From contig NZ_UTHA01000311.1 of NCBI RefSeq assembly GCF_900582195.1, positions 39,401-103,400 on the forward strand: a stretch of DNA of 64,000 nt, given 5' to 3'. A program made the position numbers and the translations under genes. Below, one piece after another: positions 39,400-47,845 of the stretch; position 1 is the first letter of the stretch; each line of letters opens with the position of its first letter. Under the pieces are notes generated by a model. That model had not been told where the DNA came from. It saw only the letters and a list, made by a program, of their open reading frames with translations, and ran no database searches. The stretch comes from Pseudomonas viridiflava (GTDB lineage: Bacteria; Pseudomonadota; Gammaproteobacteria; Pseudomonadales; Pseudomonadaceae).

Positions 39400-40335
39400 A
39401 TGTCCGAGTTGATTCTGCATCATTACCCGACCTCTCCATTTGCCGAGAAGGCCCGCCTGCTGCTGGGCTTCAAAGGCTTGTCGTGGCGCTCGGTGCATAT
39501 TTCGCCAGTGATGCCGAAACCGGATCTGACCGCCCTGACCGGTGGCTATCGCAAGACCCCGGTGCTGCAGATTGGCGCTGATATCTATTGCGACACATCG
39601 TTAATCGCGCGGCGTCTGGAGCAGGAAAAGGCGTTGCCGGCGTTCTTCCCCGAAGGCCAGGAATTCACCGCTGCCAGTTTTGCCACGTGGGCTGACTCGG
39701 TGGTGTTTCAACATGCGGTGAGCCTGGTGTTTCAGCCGGAATCAGTCGCCGTGCGTTTCGCCCAGCTGCCGCCGGAAGCGATCAAAGCTTTTATCGCCGA
39801 CCGCGCCGGTTTGTTCAGTGGTGGCAGCGCCACGCGTTTGTCTGCCGAACAGGCCAAGCATCAATGGCCGACGATCATGGCCCGCCTTGAGCAGCAGTTG
39901 CAGCGCGAACAGGGCGACTACCTGTTCGGCGAGCCGTCGATTGCTGACTTCGCGCTGGCGCATCCGCTGTGGTTCCTCAAGGCTACGCATGTCACGGCTC
40001 CACTGGTGGATGAGTATCCGGCTGTTGCGGCCTGGTTGGGCCGAGTGCTTGGTTTTGGCCATGGCGCGGCCAGTGCGATGACTTCGGAAGAGGCGCTTGA
40101 GGTTGCTCGTAACGCGACACCGGCGGCATTGCCGGATGAGCAGTTCGTAGATCCGAATGGGTTCAAGGCTGGGCAGCAGGTGGCGATTGCCGCGACCGAT
40201 TACGGGGTTGATCCGGTGGTGGGTGAGTTGCTGTTTGCCGGTAGCGAAGAGCTGATCATTCGTCGCGAAGACGAGCGTGGCGGTGTGGTGCATGTGCACT
40301 TTCCGCGTTTTGGTTTCCGTATCGAAGCCCGCTAA
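39400..40335 (+). CDS. Glutathione S-transferase family protein
   Basis: The 311-residue protein has an N-terminal thioredoxin-fold GST domain (LILHHYPTSPFAEKARLLLGF, with Ser in place of the Cys/Tyr of other classes, and YRKTPVLQIGADIYCDTSLI with the cis-Pro and glutathione contacts) and a helical C-terminal domain to about residue 230. A further 80 residues follow (FKAGQQVAIAATDYGVDPV, HVHFPRFGF), a beta-rich extension not found in standard GSTs. The substrate is unknown. GGAG precedes the ATG. Confidence 0.88.
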   Translation: MSELILHHYPTSPFAEKARLLLGFKGLSWRSVHISPVMPKPDLTALTGGYRKTPVLQIGADIYCDTSLIARRLEQEKALPAFFPEGQEFTAASFATWADSVVFQHAVSLVFQPESVAVRFAQLPPEAIKAFIADRAGLFSGGSATRLSAEQAKHQWPTIMARLEQQLQREQGDYLFGEPSIADFALAHPLWFLKATHVTAPLVDEYPAVAAWLGRVLGFGHGAASAMTSEEALEVARNATPAALPDEQFVDPNGFKAGQQVAIAATDYGVDPVVGELLFAGSEELIIRREDERGGVVHVHFPRFGFRIEAR

Positions 40336-40343
40336 AGATCCAT

Positions 40344-40447
40344 TGTGGGAGCGAGCCTGCTCGCGAAAGCGGTGTGTCAGACAACAACAGTGTTGAATGA
40401 TCAGCCGTCTTCGTCGGAACGCCGCCCGGAGCAAGCTCGCTCCCACA
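40344..40447. repeat. REP pair with one variant unit
   Basis: A standard unit (40344-40367) faces a variant (40409-40447) whose distal end is CTTCGTCGGAACGCCGCCCG before GAGCAAGCTCGC. The same extension is present in the variant unit at 20752-20790. Confidence 0.9.
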
Positions 40448-40451
40448 TTGG

Positions 40452-40802
40452 TTATTTCAGGGCAGCGAGGATTTCGTCCGGGTCAAACCCGCGAATCAAC
40501 GTGCCGTTAACGTCGATCAACGGAATCCCGCGTCCACCCAATGCCTCATACGCCTTGCGCGCCTCGGCATCCTTCTCGATATCGAACTCCTTGAACGCAA
40601 TCCCCTTGCTGTCGAGAAAGCGTTTGGTCTGCTTGCAGTAGCCGCACCAGTCAGTGGCATAGAGCACGACGTTGGCCTGCGCCCGCGTCTGCTCCGAGAC
40701 CATCTGCGACGGGTTGAACACCCGTTCGATCTTGCCCCAGTTCTGATAGACCACGACCACCAGCAGAACCAGCGCAACCTTTTTCAGCACATTGCCGAGC
40801 AT
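40452..40802 (-). CDS. Membrane-anchored glutaredoxin-like protein
   Basis: The 116-residue protein has an N-terminal membrane helix (KVALVLLVVVVYQNW) followed by a glutaredoxin domain with active site DWCGYCKQTKRFL, the cis-Pro in GIPLIDVNG and the C-terminal GFDPDEILAAL. It probably faces the cytosol or periplasm as a tethered redox protein; the side cannot be set from sequence alone. It overlaps yejK by one base and is likely co-transcribed. Confidence 0.87.
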   Translation of the reverse strand: MLGNVLKKVALVLLVVVVYQNWGKIERVFNPSQMVSEQTRAQANVVLYATDWCGYCKQTKRFLDSKGIAFKEFDIEKDAEARKAYEALGGRGIPLIDVNGTLIRGFDPDEILAALK

Positions 40803-41806
40803 CAGTTACGGCGCTTCAACTGATCGGTCAGCGACGTCGGCAGGCCTTTGATCACCAGGGTGCCAGCCTCTTCGTCGTATTCGATCTTCGAGCCCAGCAG
40901 GTGCGCTTCAAAGCTGATCGACAGGCCTTCGGCGCGGCCGGTGAAGCGGCGGAATTGATTCAGGGTGCGTTTGTCCGCCGGAATCTCCGGCGACAGGCCG
41001 TAGTCCTTGTTGCGGATGTGATCGTAGAAGGCTTTCGGGCGTTCTTCGTCGATCAGCTCGGACAGTTCTTCCAAGCCCATCGGTTCGCCGAGTTTGGCCT
41101 GGCTGCTGGCGTAATCGACCAGGGTCTTGGTCTTCTCGCGGGCGGATTCTTCCGGCAGGTCTTCGCTCTCGACAAAATCGCTGAACGCCTTGAGCAACGT
41201 GCGGGTCTCGCCCGGACCGTCGACGCCTTCCTGGCAACCGATGAAGTCGCGAAAGTATTCCGAAACCTTTTTACCGTTCTTGCCCTTGATGAACGAGATG
41301 TACTGTTTGGACTGCTTGTTGTTCTGCCACTCGGAGACGTTGATCCGCGCCGCCAGGTGCAATTGGCCGAGGTCGAGGTGGCGCGACGGGGTCACGTCCA
41401 GCTCATCGGTCACCGCCACGCCTTCGCTATGGTGCAGCAGGGCGATGGCCAGGTAATCGGTCATGCCTTGCTGATAGTGGGCGAACAGCACGTGGCCGCC
41501 GACCGACAGATTCGACTCTTCCATCAGTTTTTGCAGATGTTCGACCGCGACTTTGCTGAACGCGGTGAAGTCCTTGCCGCCTTCCATGTATTCCTTCAGC
41601 CAGCCGCTGAACGGGAACGCGCCGGACTCCGGATGGAACAGACCCCAGGCTTTGCCCTGTTTGGCGTTATAGCTCTCGTTGAGGTCGGCGAGCATGTTCT
41701 CGATGGCTGCAGACTCGGCCAGCTCGGTGTCACGGGCGTGCAGAACTGCGGGCGTGCCGTCGGGTTTTTTGTCGATCAGGTGGACGATGCAATGACGGAT
41801 CGGCAT
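40802..41806 (-). CDS. yejK: YejK, nucleoid-associated protein (NdpA family)
   Basis: The 334-residue protein starts MPIRHCIVHLIDKKPDGTPA, as in the E. coli orthologue, and contains AWGLFHPESGAFPFSGWLKEY, HVLFAHYQQGMTDYLAIALL and FIGCQEGVDGPGETRTLLKA. It is an abundant nucleoid protein of uncertain role, lately linked to topoisomerase interaction. The chosen start drops 23 residues of a longer frame that is not conserved. It is the first gene of a unit with the glutaredoxin gene. Confidence 0.9.
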   Translation of the reverse strand: MPIRHCIVHLIDKKPDGTPAVLHARDTELAESAAIENMLADLNESYNAKQGKAWGLFHPESGAFPFSGWLKEYMEGGKDFTAFSKVAVEHLQKLMEESNLSVGGHVLFAHYQQGMTDYLAIALLHHSEGVAVTDELDVTPSRHLDLGQLHLAARINVSEWQNNKQSKQYISFIKGKNGKKVSEYFRDFIGCQEGVDGPGETRTLLKAFSDFVESEDLPEESAREKTKTLVDYASSQAKLGEPMGLEELSELIDEERPKAFYDHIRNKDYGLSPEIPADKRTLNQFRRFTGRAEGLSISFEAHLLGSKIEYDEEAGTLVIKGLPTSLTDQLKRRN

Positions 41807-42201
41807 GGGCTTCTCGGCTGTTGGAAGGGAGGAGGGCAGGCTCCCCCGAAAAAGCGCTAAGTGTACCGCAACCACTGGTTTTGGCGCGGGTTGTAGGGCA
41901 AAACCGGGGCGCGCTCTGGCGCTTATGCAGTTTTTTACCGATTTAGCGCAATAAAGCTGACCAAATGGGTAGCTAGAGGCGGATATTTCCCCGGCTCTGT
42001 GCTAGTTTTGCCCGGTCTTACGCGAAGTCACTGCGTTAAGCGTGCAATCAGCATTTGTCAGGTCGAACCAAACCCTGATTTCGGTATCTATAACCCGACT
42101 CGTCGTGGTTATCGCCGAGGGTGCCAGATCCAGAAGATCGGGCTCGATGGCTGACACTGCACTCTGCAATCCATATGAATTTGATAGGGAAGGAACACTA
42201 C
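41807..42201. other. Divergent promoter region between yejK and the HU gene
   Basis: No gene or REP is visible in these 395 bases. The long untranslated stretch before the HU gene fits a strongly regulated promoter, but I can not assign boxes with confidence. GGGAAGGAA lies just before the HU ATG. Confidence 0.4.
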
Positions 42202-42483
42202 ATGGCTCTTACTAAAGACCAACTGATCGCCGACATCGCTGAAGCTATCGACGCGCCGAAAACCACCGCGCGTAACGCTCTGGACCAACTGGGCCAAATC
42301 GTTGCCGATCAGCTGGAAAACGGCGGCGAAATCACCTTGCCTGGTATCGGCAAGCTGAAAGTGACCGAGCGTCCTGCCCGCACTGGCCGTAACCCTTCGA
42401 CTGGCGCTGCCATCGAAATCCCTGCAAAGAAAGTGATCAAGCTGGTTGTGGCCAAAGGCCTGACCGACGCTGTGAACAAGTAA
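42202..42483 (+). CDS. HU-family DNA-binding protein
   Basis: This 93-residue histone-like protein begins MALTKDQLIADIAEAIDAPK and has the DNA-binding arm GKLKVTERPARTGRNPSTGA with the intercalating Pro in RNP. It bends and compacts DNA. Pseudomonads have several HU paralogues (HupA, HupB, HupN); the Ala-Leu-Thr start and the position by yejK suggest HupN, but I leave the symbol open. A strong terminator follows, so it is monocistronic. Confidence 0.93.
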   Translation: MALTKDQLIADIAEAIDAPKTTARNALDQLGQIVADQLENGGEITLPGIGKLKVTERPARTGRNPSTGAAIEIPAKKVIKLVVAKGLTDAVNK

Positions 42484-42494
42484 GACGCAGCGAT

Positions 42495-42536
42495 AAAAAA
42501 ACCGTGCACCGGAGCGATCCGGGCACGGTTTTTTTG
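42495..42536 (+). terminator. Terminator of the HU gene
   Basis: A stem ACCGTGC / GCACGGT with inner CCGG/CCGG pairing is preceded by seven A and followed by seven T, 12 bases after the stop. It can act in both directions. Confidence 0.92.
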
Positions 42537-42578
42537 TGTCTGCGATTTGTCGACTGACTCATGAATGCCATAAACCAT

Positions 42579-42667
42579 TGTGGGAGCGAGCTTGCTCGCG
42601 AAAGCAGTGTGTCAGTCAACTTCAATGTCACTGATATACCGCATTCGCGAGCAAGCTCGCTCCCACA
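42579..42667. repeat. REP pair between the HU gene and rlmF
   Basis: Inverted units lie at 42579-42602 and 42644-42667, just past the rlmF stop. Confidence 0.95.
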
Positions 42668-42683
42668 GGGGATCTGCTGTGTC

Positions 42684-43703
42684 TTAGCGAACCCAGCGCT
42701 CGCGGCGCCAGATCTGCTGTTCGGACTTGGTCTGGAACGTCCAGGCGACGAAACGACTTTGCTTCTGACCTTGCGACATCTCCACGACCTGGCTTTCCAG
42801 CACCCCGGCCTTTTTCAGCGCAGTTTCGATCGCCGGCAGGTTCGACGCTTTCGACACCAGCGTGCTGAACCACAGCACCTTGTGCTGGAAGTTCGCGCTC
42901 TCGGCGATCAGTTGCGTCACGAAGCGCGCTTCACCGCCTTCACACCACAACTCCGCCGATTGCCCGCCGAAGTTCAGCACCGGCAGTTTGCGTTTCGGGT
43001 CGGCCTTGCCCAGCGCACGCCATTTGCGCTCGCTGCCCTTGGTCGCTTCGTCCATCGAAGCGTGGAACGGCGGGTTACACATGGTCAGGTCAAAGCGTTC
43101 GCCCGGCTCCAGCAGGCCGATCAGGATGTGCTTGCGGTTTTCCTGTTGGCGCAGCTGGATAACCTTGCTCAGATCGTTGGACTGAACGATGGCTTTGGCG
43201 GCCGCCACGGCGGTCGGATCGATTTCCGAGCCGAGGAAGTGCCAGCGGTATTCGCTGTTACCGATCAGCGGATACACGCAGTTGGCGCCCATGCCGATGT
43301 CCAGCACGTTGACGATCGCGCCGCGCGGGACTTTGCCGTCGTTCATGCTGGCCAGCAAATCAGCGAGAAAATGCACGTAATCGGCACGACCCGGCACAGG
43401 CGGGCAGAGGTAGTCCGCCGGAATGTCCCAATGCTGGATGCCGTAAAACGACTTGAGCAGCGCCCGATTGAACACGCGCACCGCATCGGGACTGGCGAAG
43501 TCGATGCTTTCCTTGCCGTACGGGTTGGTGATCACGAACTTCGCCAGTTCCGGCGTGGTCTTGATCAGCGCCGGGAAGTCGTAACGACCCTGATGGCGAT
43601 TGCGCGGGTGCAGGCTGGCCTTTTCACGCGGCTCGACGGTCTTGGCCGGGGTCGCGGAGTCAGGCTTCTTGCGCGCAGGTTTGGGTGTGCGGGGGGCGTT
43701 CAT
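42684..43703 (-). CDS. rlmF: RlmF, 23S rRNA (adenine-1618-N6)-methyltransferase
   Basis: RlmF methylates A1618 of 23S rRNA using S-adenosylmethionine. The 339-residue protein has a basic N-terminal tail (MNAPRTPKPARKK), then LHPRNRHQGRYDFPALI, the SAM-binding motif VNVLDIGMGANCVYP and the N6-adenine methyltransferase motif MCNPPFHAS. The chosen ATG avoids a long upstream frame that is REP sequence. It is a single gene between two REP pairs. Confidence 0.94.
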   Translation of the reverse strand: MNAPRTPKPARKKPDSATPAKTVEPREKASLHPRNRHQGRYDFPALIKTTPELAKFVITNPYGKESIDFASPDAVRVFNRALLKSFYGIQHWDIPADYLCPPVPGRADYVHFLADLLASMNDGKVPRGAIVNVLDIGMGANCVYPLIGNSEYRWHFLGSEIDPTAVAAAKAIVQSNDLSKVIQLRQQENRKHILIGLLEPGERFDLTMCNPPFHASMDEATKGSERKWRALGKADPKRKLPVLNFGGQSAELWCEGGEARFVTQLIAESANFQHKVLWFSTLVSKASNLPAIETALKKAGVLESQVVEMSQGQKQSRFVAWTFQTKSEQQIWRRERWVR

Positions 43704-43794
43704 GGGCGTGGTCGATTCGGGTATGGCTGAAAGTGGCGGGTATTGTCCCACATCCAGCCGTTGCGAACTCAATATCAGCAACACCACCGATCTC

Positions 43795-43884
43795 TGTGGG
43801 AGCGAGCTTGCTCGCGAAAGCGTCCTGTCAGTCAACATCACTTTCGCCTGACACGGCCTCTTCGCGAGCAAGCTCGCTCCCACA
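43795..43884. repeat. REP pair upstream of rlmF
   Basis: Inverted units lie at 43795-43818 and 43861-43884, between the rlmF start and the valS terminator. Confidence 0.95.
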
Positions 43885-43915
43885 GGGATTGGCAGTGGAT
43901 GAAGGAAAGTAGGCA

Positions 43916-43958
43916 ATAAAAAAGGCGCGTCACCCAATCGGGTGGCGCGCCTTTTTAT
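43916..43958. terminator. Terminator downstream of valS
   Basis: The stem AGGCGCG.CACCC / GGGTG.CGCGCCT is flanked by A and T runs on both sides and lies 12 bases after the valS stop. One internal mismatch is present. Confidence 0.88.
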
Positions 43959-43970
43959 TGCGATTTGCCG

Positions 43971-46817
43971 TTACAGGCTGGCAATCCGCGCGTGCTGCTC
44001 GGCCAGTTTGCCCAGGGCTTGTTCAGCCTCGGCCAGTTTGGCGCGTTCCTTCTCGATGACTTCAGCCGGGGCCTTGTCGACGAAACCGGCATTGGACAGT
44101 TTGCCGCCAACGCGCTGGACCTCGCCCTGCAAACGCAGGATTTCCTTGTCCAGGCGTGCCAGTTCGGCACCCTTGTCGATCAGGCCGGCCATCGGCACCA
44201 GCACTTCCATCTCGCCAACCAGTGCGGTAGCGGACAGCGGTGCTTCTTCGCCAGCCTTCAGAACAGTGATCGATTCCAGGCGCGCCAGCTTCTTCAGCAA
44301 CGCTTCGTTCTCGGTCAGACGGCGCTGGTCTTCAGCGCTGACGTTCTTCAAGTAGATCGGCAGCGGTTTGCCCGGGCCGATGTTCATTTCGCCACGGATG
44401 TTACGCGTGCCGAGCATCAGTTCCTTGAGCCATTCGATGTCGTCTTCGGCCGCCGGATCGATGCGCTCTTCATTGGCCACTGGCCACGCTTGCAGCATGA
44501 TCGTCTTGCCCTGAATGCCGGCCAGCGGCGCGATGCGCTGCCAGATTTCTTCAGTGATGAACGGCATGAACGGGTGCGCCAGACGCAGCGCCACTTCCAG
44601 TACGCGTACCAGCGTGCGACGGGTGCCACGCTGACGTTCAACCGGGGCGTTCTCGTCCCACAGCACAGGCTTGGACAGTTCCAGGTACCAGTCGCAGTAC
44701 TGGTTCCAGATGAACTCGTACAGCGCTTGTGCGGCGAGGTCGAAACGGAACTGATCGAGTTGACGCGTCACTTCGGCTTCGGTGCGTTGCAGTTGCGAGA
44801 TGATCCAGCGATCCGCCAGCGACAGCTCGTAGGCTTCGCCGTTCTGGCCGCAGTCTTCGCCCTTGTCCAGCACGTAACGCGCGGCGTTCCAGATCTTGTT
44901 GCAGAAGTTGCGATAGCCTTCGACGCGGCCCATGTCGAACTTGATGTCACGACCGGTCGAAGCCAGCGAGCAGAAGGTGAAGCGCAGGGCGTCGGTGCCG
45001 TAGCTGGCGATGCCGTCGGCGAACTCGTCGCGGGTCTGCTTCTCGATCTTCTTCGCCAGTTTCGGCTGCATCATGCCGGAGGTGCGTTTCTGCACCAGCT
45101 CTTCCAGCTCGATACCGTCGATGATGTCCAGCGGGTCAAGGACGTTGCCCTTGGACTTGGACATTTTCTGGCCCTGGCCATCACGTACCAGACCGTGCAC
45201 ATAAACGGTCTTGAACGGCACCTGCGGCGTGCCGTCCTCGTTCTTGATCAGGTGCATGGTCAGCATGATCATCCGGGCAACCCAGAAGAAAATGATGTCG
45301 AAGCCCGTCACCAGCACGTCGGTGGAGTGGAATTTCTTCAGGAACTCGGTCTGCTCGGGCCAGCCCAGGGTGGAGAAGGTCCACAGGCCGGAACTGAACC
45401 AGGTGTCGAGTACGTCGTTGTCCTGTTGCAGCGCAACGTCCGGGCCGAGGTTGTGCTTGGCACGCACTTCGGCTTCGTCGCGACCGACGTAGACCTTGCC
45501 CGACTCGTCGTACCAGGCCGGAATCCGGTGGCCCCACCACAGCTGACGGCTGATGCACCAGTCCTGGATGTCGCGCATCCACGAGAAGTACATGTTTTCG
45601 TACTGCTTCGGCACGAACTGGATGCGGCCGTCTTCAACGGCAGCGATCGCAGGCTCGGCCAACGGTTTGGTCGACACGTACCACTGGTCGGTCAGCCACG
45701 GCTCGATGATGGTGCCGGAGCGGTCGCCTTTCGGCACTTTCAGACCGTGGTCGTTGACGCTGACCAACAGGCCTGCGGCGTCGAACGCAGCCACAATTTG
45801 CTTGCGCGCTTCGAAACGCTCAAGACCGGCGTATTCAGCCGGGATCTTGCCGTCGATGCTGTCGTTCAACGTGCCGTCGAGGTTGAACACCTGCGCCGCT
45901 GGCAGCACGTTGGCATTCTTGTCGAAGATGTTCAGCAGCGGCAGGTTGTGGCGCTTGCCGACTTCGTAGTCGTTGAAGTCGTGGGCCGGGGTGATTTTCA
46001 CGCAGCCGGTGCCGAACTCAGGATCGCAGTAATCGTCGGCGATGATCGGGATGCGGCGGCCAACCAGTGGCAGCTCGACGAACTTGCCGATCAGGGCCTG
46101 GTAGCGCTCGTCGTTCGGGTTCACCGCGACGGCGGAGTCGCCGAGCATGGTTTCCGGACGGGTGGTCGCGACGATCAGGAAATCGTTGCCTTCAGCGGTT
46201 TTCACGCCGTCGGCCAGCGGATACTTCAAATTCCACAGGAAACCTTTCTCGTCGTGGTTTTCCACTTCGAGGTCGGAAATCGCCGTGTGCAGTTTGGTGT
46301 CCCAGTTGACCAGACGCTTGCCACGGTAGATCAGACCGTCTTCGTGCAGGCGCACGAAGGCTTCTTTAACCGCTTCCGAGAGACCGTCGTCCATGGTGAA
46401 GCGTTCGCGGCTCCAGTCAACGGACGAGCCGAGGCGGCGGATCTGACGGCTGATGTTGCCGCCGGACTGATCCTTCCATTCCCAGACTTTCTCGAGGAAT
46501 TTTTCGCGACCCAGATCGTGGCGATTCTGGCCGGTGGCTTCGAGTTGACGCTCCACCAGCATCTGCGTGGCGATACCGGCGTGGTCGGTGCCCGGCTGCC
46601 ACAGGGTATTGCGACCCTGCATGCGGCGGAAACGGATCAGGGCGTCCATGATCGCGTTGTTGAAACCGTGACCCATGTGCAAGCTGCCGGTGACGTTCGG
46701 CGGCGGGATCATGATGGTGTAGGAGTCGCCCGCGCCTTGCGGGGCGAAGTAGTTCTCGGACTCCCAGGTGTTGTACCAGGAAGTTTCAATGGCGTGCGGC
46801 TGGTAGGTCTTATCCAT
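43971..46817 (-). CDS. valS: ValS, valyl-tRNA synthetase
   Basis: The 948-residue class I synthetase charges tRNA-Val. The HIGH-type motif appears as PPPNVTGSLHMGHGFN near residue 40-55 and the KMSKS motif as GQKMSKSKGNVLDP near residue 560. The editing domain is between them (VATTRPETMLGDSAVAV). The C-terminal coiled coil (DKGAELARLDKEILRLQGEV, AELAEAEQALGKLAE-like helices) contacts the tRNA elbow. The length is normal for a gammaproteobacterium. It follows holC and an associated small gene on the same strand. Confidence 0.97.
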   Translation of the reverse strand: MDKTYQPHAIETSWYNTWESENYFAPQGAGDSYTIMIPPPNVTGSLHMGHGFNNAIMDALIRFRRMQGRNTLWQPGTDHAGIATQMLVERQLEATGQNRHDLGREKFLEKVWEWKDQSGGNISRQIRRLGSSVDWSRERFTMDDGLSEAVKEAFVRLHEDGLIYRGKRLVNWDTKLHTAISDLEVENHDEKGFLWNLKYPLADGVKTAEGNDFLIVATTRPETMLGDSAVAVNPNDERYQALIGKFVELPLVGRRIPIIADDYCDPEFGTGCVKITPAHDFNDYEVGKRHNLPLLNIFDKNANVLPAAQVFNLDGTLNDSIDGKIPAEYAGLERFEARKQIVAAFDAAGLLVSVNDHGLKVPKGDRSGTIIEPWLTDQWYVSTKPLAEPAIAAVEDGRIQFVPKQYENMYFSWMRDIQDWCISRQLWWGHRIPAWYDESGKVYVGRDEAEVRAKHNLGPDVALQQDNDVLDTWFSSGLWTFSTLGWPEQTEFLKKFHSTDVLVTGFDIIFFWVARMIMLTMHLIKNEDGTPQVPFKTVYVHGLVRDGQGQKMSKSKGNVLDPLDIIDGIELEELVQKRTSGMMQPKLAKKIEKQTRDEFADGIASYGTDALRFTFCSLASTGRDIKFDMGRVEGYRNFCNKIWNAARYVLDKGEDCGQNGEAYELSLADRWIISQLQRTEAEVTRQLDQFRFDLAAQALYEFIWNQYCDWYLELSKPVLWDENAPVERQRGTRRTLVRVLEVALRLAHPFMPFITEEIWQRIAPLAGIQGKTIMLQAWPVANEERIDPAAEDDIEWLKELMLGTRNIRGEMNIGPGKPLPIYLKNVSAEDQRRLTENEALLKKLARLESITVLKAGEEAPLSATALVGEMEVLVPMAGLIDKGAELARLDKEILRLQGEVQRVGGKLSNAGFVDKAPAEVIEKERAKLAEAEQALGKLAEQHARIASL

Positions 46818-46867
46818 GCGCGGCGGGACCCTATTGGCATTTATTCAGGAAAAGCCGGGAAGTATAG

Positions 46868-46975
46868 CCGTGGGGGCAGCTGCAAGCTACCAGCCACAAG
46901 CTGCAAGGAGAGAGTGGCGGTTGCTTTGGCTTTTGCTTGCAGCTTAAAGCTTGCCGCTCGTAGCTGCGGCGAGCA
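46868..46975. repeat. Intergenic GCTGCAAG-type repeat overlapping the 3' end of the holC-linked gene
   Basis: GGCAGCTGCAAGC, CCACAAGCTGCAAGG and CTTGCAGCTTAAAGCTTGCCGC form an inverted array related to 12124-12183. Its end covers the last codons of the small gene at 46944, so that protein's C-terminal residues (AAATSGKL) come partly from repeat sequence. Confidence 0.55.
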
Positions 46976-47351
46976 GCCGTTCCATACGCGCATCGAGGCG
47001 GCGTTTGATTTCGGTTTCGATGTGCGGGGCGAAGTCGTCGATCACGTCTTGCATGATCAGTTGCGCGGCAGCGCGTAGTTCGCTGTCCAGGTGAAGCAGG
47101 GCGTCCGGACCTTTATCCACAGGCGCGGCGGGTTGCGCTGAAGGTGTCGGGGCTGGCGCGGGGGGTGGTTCGACAGCCGCCGGCTCGGCGCCGACAGAGT
47201 CGAACAACATCGGAATCTGTTCCTGTTCGCCGTCATCGACCGTGTCGGTCAGCAGTGGCGGTTGCAGGTTGTCATCGCCGAGCAGCTGGCGGATCGATTC
47301 AAGATCATCCAACAGGTGTGCGGACTTTTGCTGCGGTTTCGGAGTGTCCAT
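46944..47351 (-). CDS. Conserved hypothetical protein between holC and valS
   Basis: The 135-residue protein has an N-terminal acidic region (HLLDDLESIRQLLGDDNL), a Pro/Ala-rich linker (AAVEPPPAPAPTPSAQPAAP) and a C-terminal helical segment (LRAAAQLIMQDVIDDFAPHIETEIKRRL). Similar small proteins lie in this position in many pseudomonads, sometimes annotated as DNA polymerase III chi-associated. I can not assign a function. It begins 8 bases after the holC stop. Confidence 0.7.
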   Translation of the reverse strand: MDTPKPQQKSAHLLDDLESIRQLLGDDNLQPPLLTDTVDDGEQEQIPMLFDSVGAEPAAVEPPPAPAPTPSAQPAAPVDKGPDALLHLDSELRAAAQLIMQDVIDDFAPHIETEIKRRLDARMERLLAAATSGKL

Positions 47352-47359
47352 TGGAATGC

Positions 47360-47788
47360 TCAGAGTCGCTGTAAACGGTGATCTTGCAGAGGATAGCCCT
47401 GTTCGCGGTAGAAACGGAAACTCTCCCGCGCGGCCGCTCGAATCGTCGGATCTTCGACAACCACTTCCGCCACCCGGGCGAATTTGCTGGCGAAGGCCGG
47501 GACTTTCAGGTCGAGATTGACCAGCAAATCCTGGTGCTGACCGCAGTCGTCGCCCAATCCCAACACAATCAAACCGTCCGGTTCGCTGTCAGCCGGGCCG
47601 TGAGGTACAAACGTTTCTCCCTTGAATGCCCACAGGCGCGCATCGAGATCGTCGCGCTGAGCCGCATCGCTGCAATGCAGATAGATGCGGTGGCCCATGC
47701 GCCAGGCTTTCTCGGTGAGCTTGCAGGCAAAGTCCAGGCGAGCCGAAGGGTCGGCGCTGGGCAGGATATAGAAGTCGACTTTGGTCAT
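47360..47788 (-). CDS. holC: HolC, DNA polymerase III chi subunit
   Basis: The chi subunit links the clamp loader to single-strand binding protein. The 142-residue product starts MTKVDFYILPSADPSARLDF, with the family segments KAWRMGHRIYLHCSDAAQRD and LWAFKGETFVPHG. The length fits the family. It lies between pepA and a conserved small gene, the common gammaproteobacterial order pepA-holC-valS. Confidence 0.93.
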   Translation of the reverse strand: MTKVDFYILPSADPSARLDFACKLTEKAWRMGHRIYLHCSDAAQRDDLDARLWAFKGETFVPHGPADSEPDGLIVLGLGDDCGQHQDLLVNLDLKVPAFASKFARVAEVVVEDPTIRAAARESFRFYREQGYPLQDHRLQRL

Positions 47789-47807
47789 TGCAGTTCCAGA
47801 GCAGCAG

Positions 47808-47836
47808 GCGGCGTCACCCGAAAGTGACGCCGCCCG
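47808..47836. terminator. Hairpin downstream of pepA
   Basis: The stem GGCGGCGTCAC / GTGACGCCGCC lies nine bases after the pepA stop and before the holC start. No T run follows on either strand, so transcription may continue into holC. Confidence 0.5.
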
Positions 47837-47845
47837 TCAGCGGGT

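Noticed and set aside
43965..47078. A 1037-codon plus-strand frame opposite valS
   Set aside because: It is antisense to the intact ValS with all class I motifs and has no recognisable domain.
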